A stretch of 64,000 bases of DNA from Takakia lepidozioides (GCA_030704615.1 CM060732.1:21204001-21268000); one strand, 5' to 3'. Positions 46,888 to 57,639 are shown, counted from the stretch's first letter. Notes: generated from the letters alone by a model not told the origin. Program-made: numbers and translations.

Positions 46888-47209
46888 CCAATATCACTCC
46901 CCTGGGCCCAAGCGATGTAAGCAACAAAAAACAGTCACCTTTAAATGAACGTGTTGTGAATGTAGAGTGCAATGCGATAGCCCAACACTTCTACACCTCT
47001 CAGCAACCCAAGTGGGTCGATGTGGGTTGTAGTGTTTGTCGCGGATTTAGCCCAGAAGAACTTACCATGAATAAATACCAGAAGTTTACAAAGTTACCAT
47101 GTTACCAAAAATTACCGTGATCTACCATGATTTATCATAAATTACCATTAGTTACCAAGTTACTGGAAGTTTACCAAATTACCGAAAGTAAATTGGGAAA
47201 CTGATCAGG

Positions 47210-47620
47210 AAGCTTCCTTTGGAGGAAACTTCTCCATCAAGATACCTCATTTGTTTAAGAAAACTTCTCCGTCAAGAAACCTTTGTTTAACCTTGGAAAC
47301 TTCTCCATCAAGAAACCTCATTTGGAGAAGCCTCTTAAGGAATCTCCTGGTATCCAGTATATATAGGAGGCGAGACTGGACACTCTTCAGTCTCGCCAAC
47401 ACAAATTCAAGCTACTCTTGTTTCCAGTCCTCCAGTCCAGCTTCCAGTACTCTAGTCTAGTATCTAGTACTCAAGTCCAGTTTCCAGCATTCCAGTATCA
47501 AAGTCAAGTTCCAGTATCTTGTACTCTTGTCCATTGTTATAAATATCATCTTGATTCATACCCATCATGCATCGGCCATGCCGACCTTGACTTCTTGTCT
47601 AGTCTTGTACCTCTAATCTG
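47210..47620 (+). repeat. LTR-like promoter region with short tandem repeats
   Basis: Three imperfect copies of GAAACTTCTCCATCAAGAAA with CCTCATTTG (47225-47330) are followed by TATATATAGGAGGCGAGACT (47354-47373) and a stretch rich in CCAGT and CTCTAGT words. A TATA box followed by a short leader is typical of an LTR U3/R. Upstream (47040-47190) is TTACCA-rich sequence. No second LTR or primer site was found, so this may be a solo or partial LTR. Confidence 0.35.
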
Positions 47621-47943
47621 ATCTTTTGTTTGTGTTCAGTCATGCTCTCGTCCTTGACAGTGTTGAACTTATACACAATCTGCTGAAGTGGCTTTGGTGA
47701 AAGCCACAATGGCAAAAGGTGCGCACCCTCCTTTTGGACTACACTCTCGTTCAATGGAAGAGAACATCCAAAGCAACCTCAAGAGTTTGCGCCTAAAGAA
47801 GTGAGGAGCCTGGTAACCTTCCTCCCTTATATATGATCCAAGAAGGATGAAAGTGAAATGAAAGTGAAATGAATAAATAACAAACCAATAGCGCCCACCC
47901 GCAAAAGGCTGTACAACCATATTTGTTGTAATTTTGAAATTAA

Positions 47944-48872
47944 GCGACCGTTAATACTACGGTTGTTATTTCTATTTTTTATGAAAAACAAGCAACCGCC
48001 ATTACTGCGGTCGCTTTTATTTCCTTTCATTTTGTGCAATATTGCGGTCACTTCTATTTTGTATATTTTTAAATTTAAGCGACCGTCCGTATGGCGGTCG
48101 CTATTGTTTTTTATTTCAAAATATAATGTGACTGCCGGTATGGCGGTCGCTTCATTTGTTAATATATTTAAAATAAAACGACCGCCAATATGGTGGTCGC
48201 GTTTATTTTAAATATTAAAAAAAAAACGCGACCGCCAGTAAAGCGGTCGCTTTTAATCTTTATATTTTCAACTTAATATATATTTAAAATTGACGCGACC
48301 GCCGGTTTGGTGGTCTCAAATATTGTATTGTTTTAAAACCAGCGACCACCGGTGTGGCGGTCGCTTTTATTTTCATATGTCGTTTTTTTTATTTAGATAA
48401 TTTTAAATTTACCGACCCCATATGGCGGTCGTTTGTTTTTCTATATATTTTTTAAATTAAGCGACCGCCCAATGGCGGTCGCTGTTTTTTTTTTTTTTTT
48501 TTTTTTTAATTATCCGACCGCCATATGGCGGTCGCTTGTTTTTTTTATATATTTTTGAAATTATCCGACCGCCATGTGGCGGTCGCTTGTTCTGTACATA
48601 TTTACAAAATTGTGCGACCGCCAATACGGTAGTCGCTTGTTTCTTTTATAAAATTAGGCGACCGCCAATCTTGTTTTTTCTTAAAAATAAATTGAAACGA
48701 CCGCCAAGATAGCGGTCGCTATTTTTTTTTTAAATTCAAAAATAAAGCGACCGCCAGTGCGACCGTCAATCTTGTTTTTTTTTTTTTTTAAATTGAAGCG
48801 GCCGCCAATTATGGCGATCGCTATTTCTATTTTAATTTCGAAAAACAAAACGACCGCCATAATTGGCTCGCG
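47944..48872. repeat. Array of about 18 GACCGCC/GGCGGTC palindromes
   Basis: Units of the form GCGACCGCC, 4-6 variable bases, GGCGGTCGC occur at about 47944, 47992, 48079, 48128, 48179, 48227, 48294, 48341, 48411, 48460, 48513, 48564, 48613, 48697, 48747, 48797 and 48850, with half units near 48040 and 48658. Spacers are AT-rich, 25-50 bp, and unrelated to one another apart from T runs. Each unit can fold into a 9-bp GC-rich stem. Similar single units lie in the element at 39.4-43 kb. The array probably belongs to a related DNA transposon whose right end is near 49057. Confidence 0.9.
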
Positions 48873-48954
48873 TTCATTTTGTTAATTTTTAAAATATATT
48901 TGCCACCGTCACCGTGTCGGCGACGTGGCTGCTTAAGTGGCAGTATTTTACCTG

Positions 48955-49062
48955 GTACTATTTTTATCAGAATATTCCTTGAACCTGACGTGACGGAGGT
49001 CCCGTCAGCGTCAGGTCTGACGTAACCTATGCTGACGGACGGACGTGACGCTGATAACCAGG
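48955..49062. repeat. Putative transposon terminus rich in GTCAGCGTCA words
   Basis: The stretch GAACCTGACGTGACGGAGG, CCCGTCAGCGTCAGGTCTG, then GACGTGACGCTGATAACCAG resembles, in reverse complement, 39431-39520 (GCGTCAGTCACGCCAGGTCG, GTCAGTATTAGGTGTCAG). It is the likely right end of the element that holds the palindrome array. No left end was found near 47.9 kb. Confidence 0.45.
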
Positions 49063-50095
49063 GGGATGACCTACTTTCGCCTCGATCCAATTGCCGCGAT
49101 ACTCTTCAGCAATCTCCTGGATTTTGCTCAAACACCGATGCGTGATCTCTCTTTGGTCTTTGGGCTCCCACTCCCCTAAGTGACAGGAGGAAATAGTGCG
49201 GTAGTGCCCTTGCACTCTTCTCTCAAAGGAGATAAAAAACCGATCGTTCGCTACCATCTTCTTTAATCTGCACAACCATCTTGAAATATTTGAGAATTGT
49301 TGTTATAAACTTCAAAATAACGAAAACAAGATGTTCAAAACACTACAAACAGCTAGTCTATTTCCCGGCAGACGCACCAAAAATATGTCAACCATTAATG
49401 CACCCCATTAACAGTTGCATATTTAATTTAGGGTTCGTGTTAGACAGAGCTAGGTTAGGTCCCGAAGGCGCCTAGCCCCAAGGGTGCTGCTAGTGTGGAT
49501 TATAATTTTTCTATGTTATAAGTGTTTGCGTTTGTAATTTGTAACCAACAGTTAGCGCTAACTCATTGACGTATTTACGAAAATAATAGTATAGAAATAA
49601 GTAAGACGAATGTATAATTACTTCGGGATAAATAATTATGATTTTTAGATGTATATATATATACGCATATATCTATATATTAAAAAAGATAGCTTAGTGT
49701 AAATATGAGTTATTAAGCAAACAACAAAATTTAACTTCAACCAATCAACTTAATTATTTGTTTTCTTTTTGAAGAATTTTATGTATATATTTACGTTTAA
49801 AAGATGGGGATATTGATTTATTTAGTTTTAACTAGTCCCCATTAATTTATGTGAGTCAAAAATAGATAAGCGATTAGATCATTCTAAGGAAAAGATCAGC
49901 CCAGCAAACAATCTTAGTATAACCGAAATAAAAAGAGATAATCAAAACGGCTTAGAGGGAGCAGTGCGGGCTAAACCCCTAACCAATAAGTCTATCAAGA
50001 ACCATTCAAAACCTATTAACCTATCTAATTATTTATAGAGCTATTTCAAGGGGTTTTTAAATATAAGCAAAACTAACTAAGTTGTAACAAGCGAG
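49063..50095. other. Stretch with no recognised gene
   Basis: A - strand frame at 49027-49275 has no family features. The rest is AT-rich, including (AT)n near 49653-49670. Confidence 0.4.
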
Positions 50096-50100
50096 AGTTG

Positions 50101-50165
50101 ACCCCCCCAACCTCAGCGATGCAGCTGCCAGCAGAGGTCCCTAACCGACAGACCAAGGTGGATTT
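50101..50165 (-). repeat. tRNA-like (pol III promoter-like) cassette 1
   Basis: On the - strand: GTCTGTCGGTTAGGGACC resembles box A, and GGGGGTCAACTCTCGC resembles box B, 25 bp apart. No clean cloverleaf can be drawn, so I read it as a tRNA-derived SINE head or decayed tRNA. Confidence 0.35.
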
Positions 50166-50266
50166 GTGAGAGTACAAGCAGTAATTTAACTACTTAATAT
50201 TCATTTCTAGGATCTATCCAATGAATCTTGAAATAAATAGGAAAAAAAACTAACTACAAGGGAATG

Positions 50267-50342
50267 GTGTAGGAACAGGGTTTGAACCTCTGCCTTATGA
50301 TGCACAAATAACTTCCTTAACCACTAAACCCAGGTGCCATTC
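50267..50342 (-). repeat. tRNA-like (pol III promoter-like) cassette 2
   Basis: On the - strand: TGGCACCTGGGTTTAGTGGT holds a box A-like TTAGTGGTTAAGG, and AGAGGTTCAAACCCTG holds a box B (GGTTCAAACCC), about 35 bp apart. Followed by AT-rich DNA with a T run. Probably the head of a tRNA-derived SINE. Confidence 0.45.
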
Positions 50343-50344
50343 TT

Positions 50345-51070
50345 GAAAATCTTTTAGTGTATTAACAAACTAGGGCTTCGCGTTGCTCCGCACTACTAGC
50401 GACGAATTCTGAGAACTACCGTTCAATTTTCACAAAATAAGGTGGGTTTCCAAATTTCATTGTTTGATGTAGCTATCTCTATCTATGCCCTAGAAATGAG
50501 GTAGAGGTGAACCCGTATTTTCCCCTTCGTTAAGCATTTGTTTCATCAGGATCGAAATCCGGTTGTTTATCCGTTGCTCATCATTTTTTTAATTTTTTTC
50601 TTAAAGGGAAACACCTGGGAGCGACATCTCACAAATCAGGCCCCTTGATAGCGAGGAGAAAATAACCTCTTTCACAGTAACCCCACCATGAAGGCGTAGA
50701 AATGGGGCACCGCCCAATGGAAGGGGTAGAAGAGTATACCACACCCCTCAAGTAGCATGTTTTGCCCCAGAATCATCTGGGTGGCACTCAGTTTACTAAT
50801 CAACTTAGGTACTGACTGTTGGCCATCCTTTAGTTTCTCAACAATTAACTTTATTATCTTGATAAAAAATGATTGTCTTGATAAAAATGCCTCAATACAG
50901 CAACGACCTGCCTCCTTTCTAACCCCTCTGACCATTTGTTTATATGGGCAATTGATGTAGATTTCAAATAGTTTGGATTCTTAATTTAATGTCCCGGTAG
51001 CTATATAAACAATTCTAAGTGTCAAATTGTCATACAAGGAAGAACAAGCTCATGTGAAATGTGATGGGAC
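50345..51070. other. Stretch with no recognised gene
   Basis: Short frames at 50672-50960 on both strands show no family features. Confidence 0.4.
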
Positions 51071-51079
51071 ATACAGCTT

Positions 51080-52010
51080 GTTGTTAGGCGCTTGGAAAAT
51101 GCAAGGAGAACGTTCTGCTGCTCAGATGGATCCCACCTGGCAACTGCAGCATAGATATTTGATAGCAACACATAAGTCGCAACATCCTGTTCATCCGATG
51201 GGAGGATAGATGTTGCCGCACATTCAGCCATCTCCACATTGCCATGGATTCTGCAGGCACCAAGCAAGGCCTTCCACACCACAGCATCTGGATTGATGGC
51301 ATTTTATTAATCAGGTCCACTGCTCATCCAGTTGTCTGGCACGTCCAAGCCTACCACACTCGTTTGGCCATATGGTCGAACACTCCCTCCACATCCTCGA
51401 TGCACCCACATTTGGCATATATGTCCACGAGGGTATTATTCAGAACCACATCTGGTAGAATTCCAGCTTTGGCGATGCAACCATAAACCCTCTGCCCTTT
51501 TCCAGGGCTGCCAGGCTTGCACACACACTGCAAACGCACAAACCTGATGTGGTCGGGCTTCACCCCTTCCCCCATCATTTGCTCATACGTCTCCAAAGCC
51601 TCCTCCCGGGCCCCTGTTGTGCATACCCTGGGAGCATCGCACTCCACGACACCACATCTCATTCCGCCATATTGTCGAACACTCCCTTTGCATGCTCGAC
51701 GCTCCCACATTTGGCATACATGTCCACCAGGGTATTGTTCAGGATCACATCTGGTACGATTCCAGCTCTGACGATGTCGCCATGCACCTCTTTGCCCAGA
51801 AATGCCAGAAGAGGCATTGTGGACTCCCTCTCTTGATCCTCTTCCAGAGGCTGTGGTCATGGTTGAGGTGCCTGATTTTATCAATTGTGCCGCTGCAGCT
51901 GTTGCTTTTAGTTGACCATCTACCCATGTAGGTTTATTGTAGCTATTGATCCACAGGGAATCATAGGTAATCTTGTGCTTGAAATCTGGCCCTCTTGGAT
52001 GCACACTCTA
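51080..52010 (-). pseudogene. PDF-PPR-E gene relic
   Basis: Reading the - strand from 51995, the text is PRGPDFKHKITYDSLWINSY, KPTWVDGQLKA, then a linker STMTTASGRGSREGVHNA. PPR text follows with frameshifts (GIVPDVILNNTLVDMYAKCG-like, REEALETYEQMMGEGVKPDH, NNTLVDIYAKCGCIEDVEGV). The E motif comes last (VWKALLGACRIHGNVEMAE, DVATYVLLSNIYAA; 51280-51140). The first part is the second half of the PDF motif of OSB organellar ssDNA-binding proteins; the rest is an ordinary editing-type PPR protein. Part of the PPR array is deleted and there are several frameshifts, so it is dead, but the order PDF, linker, PPR, E is kept on one strand. Confidence 0.8.
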
Positions 52011-52139
52011 CCCCTGCTCCTTCAGCTATCCATGCCTCTGCACAAATCATGCATTCATCCTTGTCTTCCTGCTAACAACTGACAATAACAGCCTAGATTT
52101 GTTCTAGGAAACACCCAACTCAGCTTATCACACTAGTTC

Positions 52140-52925
52140 CTATGCTCCTTGCGTTTGCTACTCTCTGTAATCCAACAGGCATCCACCTTTTTGCCTCAAT
52201 TGTCCCACCATCGACTGGGGTCAAAAAAGTATTCTTTCCACAGCTTCTCCTCATCTCTCTTACCTTTTTCTGGATACTTTGGCAGTATCATGTCAAAGTC
52301 ACTCCAACTATCAAAGGTTCACTCAACCAGCTAACTTGCAGAATTCAACATGAAAATTTAGGGCCGGTTCTGATAAGAAGGAACCCTCACTCCATCCCTG
52401 CTCCTTCAGCTATCCATGCCTCTGCACAAATCATGCATACATCCTTGCCTTGCTGCTAGCAACATACAATGACAGCCTAGAATTCTTCCAGCAAAAACCC
52501 CCGCACTTAACATACATGTTGACAAACACCCAACTCAACGTTCCTATGCTAATTGCGTCTGCTACTCTCTGTAATCCAATAGGCGTCCACCTTTTGCCTC
52601 GATTGTCCCACCATTGACTGTGGTCAGAAAAATATTCTTTCCACAGCTTCTCCTCATCTCTCTTACCTGTTTCTGGATACTTTGGCGGTATCATGTCAAA
52701 GTCACTCCAACTATCAAAGGTTCACTCAACCAGCTAACTTGCAGAATTCAACATGAAAATTTAGGGCCGGTTCTGATAAGAGGGAACCCACACTCCATCC
52801 CTGCTCCTTCAGCTATCCATGCCTCTGCACAAATCATGCATACATCCTTGCCTTGCTGCTAGCAACATACAATGACAGCCTAGAATTCTTCCAGCAAACA
52901 CCCCCGCACTTAACATACATGTTGA
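52140..52925 (-). repeat. Tandem duplication (403-bp period) of OSB/PDF-PPR gene pieces
   Basis: 52140-52525 and 52545-52925 are nearly identical direct repeats; for example GGATACTTTGG recurs 403 bp later at 52675. On the - strand each unit has, from its 5' end, a CVNMYVKCGG-like PPR scrap (LNxYVKCGG ... CWKNSRL) and then an exon reading PPKYPETGKRDEEKLWKEYF, SDHSQWWDNRG. The latter is the first half of an OSB PDF motif, clearest in the right-hand unit (52694-52590). The left unit has small frameshifts. High identity means the duplication is recent. Confidence 0.85.
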
Positions 52926-53350
52926 CGAGGGTGCTGAGGAGAAAAACATTTGGCGTGAATCCACTTTGGATAATGTGAGCGTGCACCTGCTTTCCAGCTT
53001 CCAGGCCACCTGATGCACTTATGCAAGAGACAGACATACGTTTCTGAATCTGCTGAAATGCCTCCTTGGTTTAAAGTCTGTAGAGCCTCTTTCAGTCTGC
53101 CTGCCTCACAAAGCATCTTCACATGCCCAGAAGTGCCAGAAGAGGCATTGTGGACTCCATCTCTTGATCCTCTTCCAGAGGCTGTGGTCATGGTTGAGGT
53201 GCCTGATTTTATCAACCGTGCCGCTGCAGCTGTTGCCTTTAATTGACCCTTTATCCATGCAGGTTTCTTGTAGCTATTGATCCACAGGGAATCATAGGTA
53301 ATCTTGTGCTTGAAAACTGGCCCTCTTGGATGCTTCTGTACACACACTCT
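52809..53350 (-). pseudogene. PDF-PPR gene relic, second copy
   Basis: The - strand reads, after an acceptor-like GTGTGTACAG, HPRGPVFKHKITYDSLWINS, KKPAWIKGQLKATAAAARL (53335-53220). Next comes the linker STMTTASGRGSRDGVHNAS, then HVKMLCEAGRLKEALQTLNQ (53120-53050, the usual start of a PPR array), GISADSETYVCLLHKCI, and in another frame LEAGKQVHAHIIQSGFTPNV and LSTLVNMYVKCGG (53000-52905). So the PDF half-motif is joined through a Ser/Gly/Thr-rich linker directly to a PPR N-terminus. One frameshift near 53010 breaks it, and the C-terminal repeats are missing. Confidence 0.85.
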
Positions 53351-53919
53351 ACCCCTGCTCCTTCAGCTATCCATGTCTCTCCACAAATCATGCATTCATC
53401 CTTGCCTTGCTGCTAACAGCTGACAATGACAGCCTAGATTTGTTCTAGGAAACACCCAACTCAGCTTATCACACTAGTTCCTTGCTCATTGCGTCTGCTA
53501 CTCTCTATAATCCAACAGGCATTCACCTTTCTCCGGTGAGAAACATAAGTCCTTGCCATTGAACACGAGGTCAAGTGGATGTCGTACCTGGCGGAAGGTT
53601 TATTGGACAAGGAGGAAGTCCAGCCTTCTCATCCTTTCTTTTGGTGTTCCAGCCAGCAGCCCGTGGAGCAAGCTGATTGCAAGTAGCGGTTTCGTCTACT
53701 GGTTTCTTGAATCAAGTTTACAAAGACGATTCAGTTGGTTGCGTATGTCATGTCACTAGTCTTGTTCTGCTATGTATCTGAGGATAAGCCACAAAGTGAA
53801 CTCAACTGAGCACCTGGGACCTTAGCAAGGGACTTCCACGAATTTACCGAGGTTAAGCGGAGATACAGCTTAGATTTGTTCTAGGAAACACCCAACTCAG
53901 CGTTCCTATGCTCATTGCG

Positions 53920-54085
53920 TCTGCTACTCTCTGTAATCCAACAGGCATCCACCTTTTTGCCTCGATTGTCCCACCATTGACTGTGGTCAGAAAAGTATTC
54001 TTCACAGCTTCTCCTCGTCTCTCTTACCTGTTTCTGGATACTTTGGCGGTATCATGTCAAAGTCACTCCAACTGTCAAATGATGT
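53920..54085 (-). pseudogene. OSB PDF first-half exon (WWDNR), third copy
   Basis: The - strand reads FDMIPPKYPETGKRDEEKL, then EEYFSDHSQWWDNRGKK before a possible donor (AAAAAG|GTGGAT). In OSB proteins the same block (W..FF..P..WWDNR..KK) directly precedes PxxPDFKHK. Here the PDFKHK half lies about 590 bp downstream at 53340, which fits an intron between the halves. One stop interrupts it. Confidence 0.7.
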
Positions 54086-54610
54086 AGCTACGTTTATCCA
54101 TATTATCAGGGCATGTGTATGAAACATTGATTAGAAGTTGATAGCTGTTTAAAGTCTGTAGAGCCTCTTTCAGTCTGCTTGCCTCACAAAGCATCTTCAC
54201 ATGCCCAGAAGTGCCAGAAGTGGCATTGTGGACTCCCTCTCTTGATCCTCTTCCAGAGGCTGTGGTCATGGTTGAGGTGCCTGATTTTATCAACTGTGCC
54301 GCTGCAGCTGCTGCCTTTAGTTGACCATCTACCCATGCAGGTTTCTTGTAGCTATTGATTCACAGGGAATCATAGGTAATCTTGTGCTTGAAATCTGGCT
54401 CTCTTGGATGATTCTGTACACACACTCTACCCCTGCTTTGGCATACATGTCCACCAAGGTATTGTTCAGGATCACATCTGGTACGATTCCAGATCTGACG
54501 ATGTCGCCATGCACCTCTTTGCCCTTTTCCAGGGCTGCCAGGCTTGCATACGCATTGCAAATGCAACCAAACGTGATGTGGTTGGGCTTCACCCCTTCGC
54601 GCATCATTTG
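54075..54610 (-). pseudogene. PPR and PDF-PPR relic, fourth copy
   Basis: From 54607 on the - strand: MMREGVKPNHITFGCICNAY, SLAALEKGKEVHGDIVRSG, DVILNNTLVDMYAKAG (PPR). Then, in a shifted frame, HPREPDFKHKITYDSL and KKPAWVDGQLKAAAAAQLI, followed by TMTTASGRGSREGVHNATSG and HVKMLCEASRLKEALQTL (54250-54150). Two gene copies are thus fused: the PPR end of one and the PDF-PPR start of another. Frameshifts and stops mark it as a relic. Confidence 0.8.
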
Positions 54611-54854
54611 CTCATACGCCTGTACCTCTGTTTACCAACTTTGAAAGTCTTGAGGCTGAGCCAAACGCTCAGGCCCTTTTGGGCCTAGTTTTTGGGCAAA
54701 CCACACACAGCAGGTTGAAGCTTGTGTAAAGGGATTTCTAGAGGATATCGGGAAAACCCGGATCAATTGTTTATTCCAAGGTAAGTCTTACTACGGGCGT
54801 CGGCCCCTGACAAAGGTAGGTTCTGTCCCTTTGTGTTCTGCTCAAACTGGGCGT

Positions 54855-54930
54855 GGAGTCAATGGCCACAAGGCTACGGCAAACAACGTCTTAGGAATAC
54901 TCTCTCTCTCTCTCCCTCCAGACGAGAGGA
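54855..54930 (-). repeat. Dispersed repeat, copy 2 (AGACGTTGTTTGCCG family)
   Basis: Reverse complement of 10130-10200 with few differences; a (TC)n microsatellite adjoins at about 54900-54920. See the entry at 10.1 kb. Confidence 0.5.
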
Positions 54931-54989
54931 CCGATTCCCTTGGTCAACTAAGTCTGGGAAAGGTAAAGCTGGTCAGCAATAAGAAATGA

Positions 54990-55740
54990 CGTTATAATAT
55001 ATGCTTGATGTATCACTGCTTATGGAATCGGGAGACTTGCCTTGTATCTGGATCTGTTAACATGATTTGCAAATGAAGTATCTGATGTATACCATGTCTG
55101 AAATCTAAATGTGCCCTACCTCTTGCTCATGGATCCTTTTCAATGAATCGAGCTTCTCCTCAGCCAGAATGGAGCTGTTTCTGAGCAGCTGGACCTCTGA
55201 CGAGCAAGAGATTAGGATACCCACAATGATTGAAGGTGAAAATGTTCCTGGTGAAAGCACTTCTTTTCATCGAGCTGCATTGCATTCATCTCCTTCAAAC
55301 CAGCATCCAGCTTGCTCACCAGCACCTCCAACTGCAATCCCAACAATGGCCACCTCATCACCACCTGTTGTCCATAGATAAGGTGCAAGCTCTTTGGGAA
55401 TCTGGCCACCAGCAGTCTGTACAGCACCTCAAAAAGTAAGATAACAGCTGCACCACTCGAAACATTCCAAACTGATGTATGGGGCCTCTAGGCCATCATA
55501 GAATTAAGAGGGTCAAAATGATATGATAGATCAGTATGCAACTCACAAGAGAATTGTGGTCTCGCCTTGGATGAACACAACTTTGGCTTGTACCTGCCTC
55601 CGGATGTGATCTGACTGCACCCCTCATGCCAAGACATCTGGTCACGGATCCCTTCTTTTTCTATCTCTCCCTCATTTTTAAGTTACTTCCTTTCCGTTTC
55701 TCTCACATTAAATTCTAATTATTTCCTCCACTGTGACTGG
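54990..55740. other. Stretch with no recognised gene
   Basis: A - strand frame at 55212-55427 looks helical but carries no family motif. Nothing else could be supported. Confidence 0.35.
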
Positions 55741-56010
55741 CAATGAGCCACATGTGTGTCCACCCAGCCCAGTGCCAAGAGATGAGCACGGCCCCCCACA
55801 CCAATGCACCTGGTTCAACTAGCATTTCATTAATAAATTCTTCTGCCTTGACCAATCTCCCTGCACGGCCAAGAAGATGTATTTAGATCTTGGAGTCTGG
55901 CTGGATACCATGTTGGTAAGAAACGTGCAGTGCCTCTTTCCGTCGTCCTGACTTGCATAGTCTTCTAATGTCTCCACAAGTGCAGAAGAACTCTTACTGA
56001 CTTCGCCTCT
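55740..56010 (-). pseudogene. PPR gene relic (start of array joined to E motif)
   Basis: In one - strand frame: GDIRRLCKSGRRKEALHV, GIQPDSKIYIFL (55960-55875). Then LLGRAGRLVKAEEFINEM and VEPGALVWGA (55870-55790). The first is the typical N-terminal start of a PPR array, the second is the last repeat/E region; the repeats between have been deleted. Further PPR text fades out after 55780. Confidence 0.65.
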
Positions 56011-57020
56011 TGGACCTCTTGCAAAACCACCAGTGAGAGTCACCACCAGGGAGGGTTTGACCAACCCATCCAGAGAACCTCATTTCTGCCCTTGAACTGC
56101 TCCGCGACAACACCAGTGGGCAACTGAGTAGCCATGGCCTCTCGCACCACGCTATAACCACCAAAGCTTCACACATTTCAAAAAACAGACAGATCCCGAA
56201 ACAACCTGCCAGTACTTTTAAATGAACATGTGCACAGGGCCATGAAGTTTGGCAGAAAACTTCCTTGAACCTGTTTCCAGTCTGTGACATGGGACCTACA
56301 CAGGCAAGCCACAAATTCCCACCAACTGGGCTGCCTGCTCAAGTGCGAAAGAGGGGTACTACTACCCCGTCCAATTTCAGTGCTCCTAGGCACTCACTCT
56401 ATTCCGTAATCCTCACAAGCATATCTACAGTAACCTTTGACAAGTTTCACAATACAGAGTCTTGTGACTAGACTGCATGCCTGCAAATTCACATATGTGG
56501 GCACACCCCCACAAAACTGAGAGAGATTCTCAGGCAGGCAAAAAGCAGGCTTCGTAATCAGAAACCTTTTTATCCAATCATGGTGCAGCCAGAACAATAA
56601 ATAATCTTGGCCTCCCAAACTGTTATACATGCAATCATCAACAGGCATGCATTGCCACTGTTCAGATATGAACAAAGCCTGGCCTATCCAAAGATATTTG
56701 GCGCATGTCAAACACCAAGCCCTTCCACTCATATCATCCCACCATTAAGTACAGTTCAAACCAATTTCCAACTTCCTCAAGACATCCCCTCTGCTTACTC
56801 ATGTGGGCAGACCCACAACTTTAAATTAACATTTCCAAACTTGCCGATTGCAAGGCAAAATGCAGCAGGTCTGTGTGCAGATGTGGTTTGAGCACTGACC
56901 TCAAGCCATTTGCAAACCACCCCTTATTATAAAACCCTCAATGCCAAACACAGACTAGGTACCCAAGGTTTTTGGACTCCATGCAAGCACTAAATCAAGA
57001 ATCTAATAACATCACACAGA
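56010..57020. other. Stretch with no recognised gene
   Basis: Short frames on both strands (56178-56393, 56394-56732, 56607-56891) without family features. Confidence 0.35.
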
Positions 57021-57024
57021 CTTG

Positions 57025-57409
57025 TTACTTTGCCGATGGTCCTGCTTGTGGTGCAGGCCTTGAGGTTAGAAGCGGTTGCAGGGCTTTCACCACGATACTC
57101 ATGTTGGGGCGAAAGTCCCCTTCGTACTGCACACAGAGTGCTGCAACTGCTGCCATCTGCCATTCCAACCCAAACTTGCATCGGTAACCTTTATCCAGTT
57201 GTTGAGAGAACCTAAATACGGAGCTAGGGGCTGCCATAAGCCAGCCAGTTGCTGAAGAGACCATCTACTATGCAATCTCTTGCAATGAGAATACAACTCA
57301 AAAGGTTGACACAAAAACCTACCTTGGCAATTGCCTTTGGAGGATAGTCACCCTCCAGCTTGGGATCAACGCATTGCTTTACTTTGTCCTCGCTCAACCT
57401 TGGTGTTGC
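57025..57409 (-). pseudogene. C-terminal two exons of a PTI1-like kinase gene
   Basis: Exon 57409-57323 (29 codons, phase 0, [29 protein letters not shown]) splices via GTAGGT to exon 57156-57025 ([37 protein letters not shown], then AGPSAK and TAA). This is the end of the kinase domain and tail of PTI1-like (Pto-interacting 1) receptor-like cytoplasmic kinases, including the invariant Arg of subdomain XI (DFRPNM). Both exons are perfect. The catalytic part (ATP site, HRD, DFG) is not found upstream on this strand before 57.65 kb, where CDC20-like sequence starts, so the gene is 5'-truncated. Nearby 57420-57560 may hold a decayed piece of the preceding exon. Confidence 0.85.
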
Positions 57410-57639
57410 CTGAAGAGTAATAAATACAGAAAGTTAGACAACCACCAGCGTTCGCCTTGGCGGAAAGGTGAACGATGGCGGAAAACGTTCATTATGCTTT
57501 TAAAACCAGCATTCTGTTGAGGTGGTGACCCCCTGTCCCAAGGCATCAATGTTTTGCTTCCTGCTATGTTGGAGCTCTGATTTTTGTAGTCCACAGCCGG
57601 TGCTCCTATCTTATGTTAATACTTCGCAATGACAGATCA

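Noticed and set aside
47944-48872. CRISPR-like array
   Set aside because: The repeats are palindromes with variable centres, the spacers are low-complexity AT-rich DNA of unequal length, and the context is clearly plant nuclear DNA with no cas genes.
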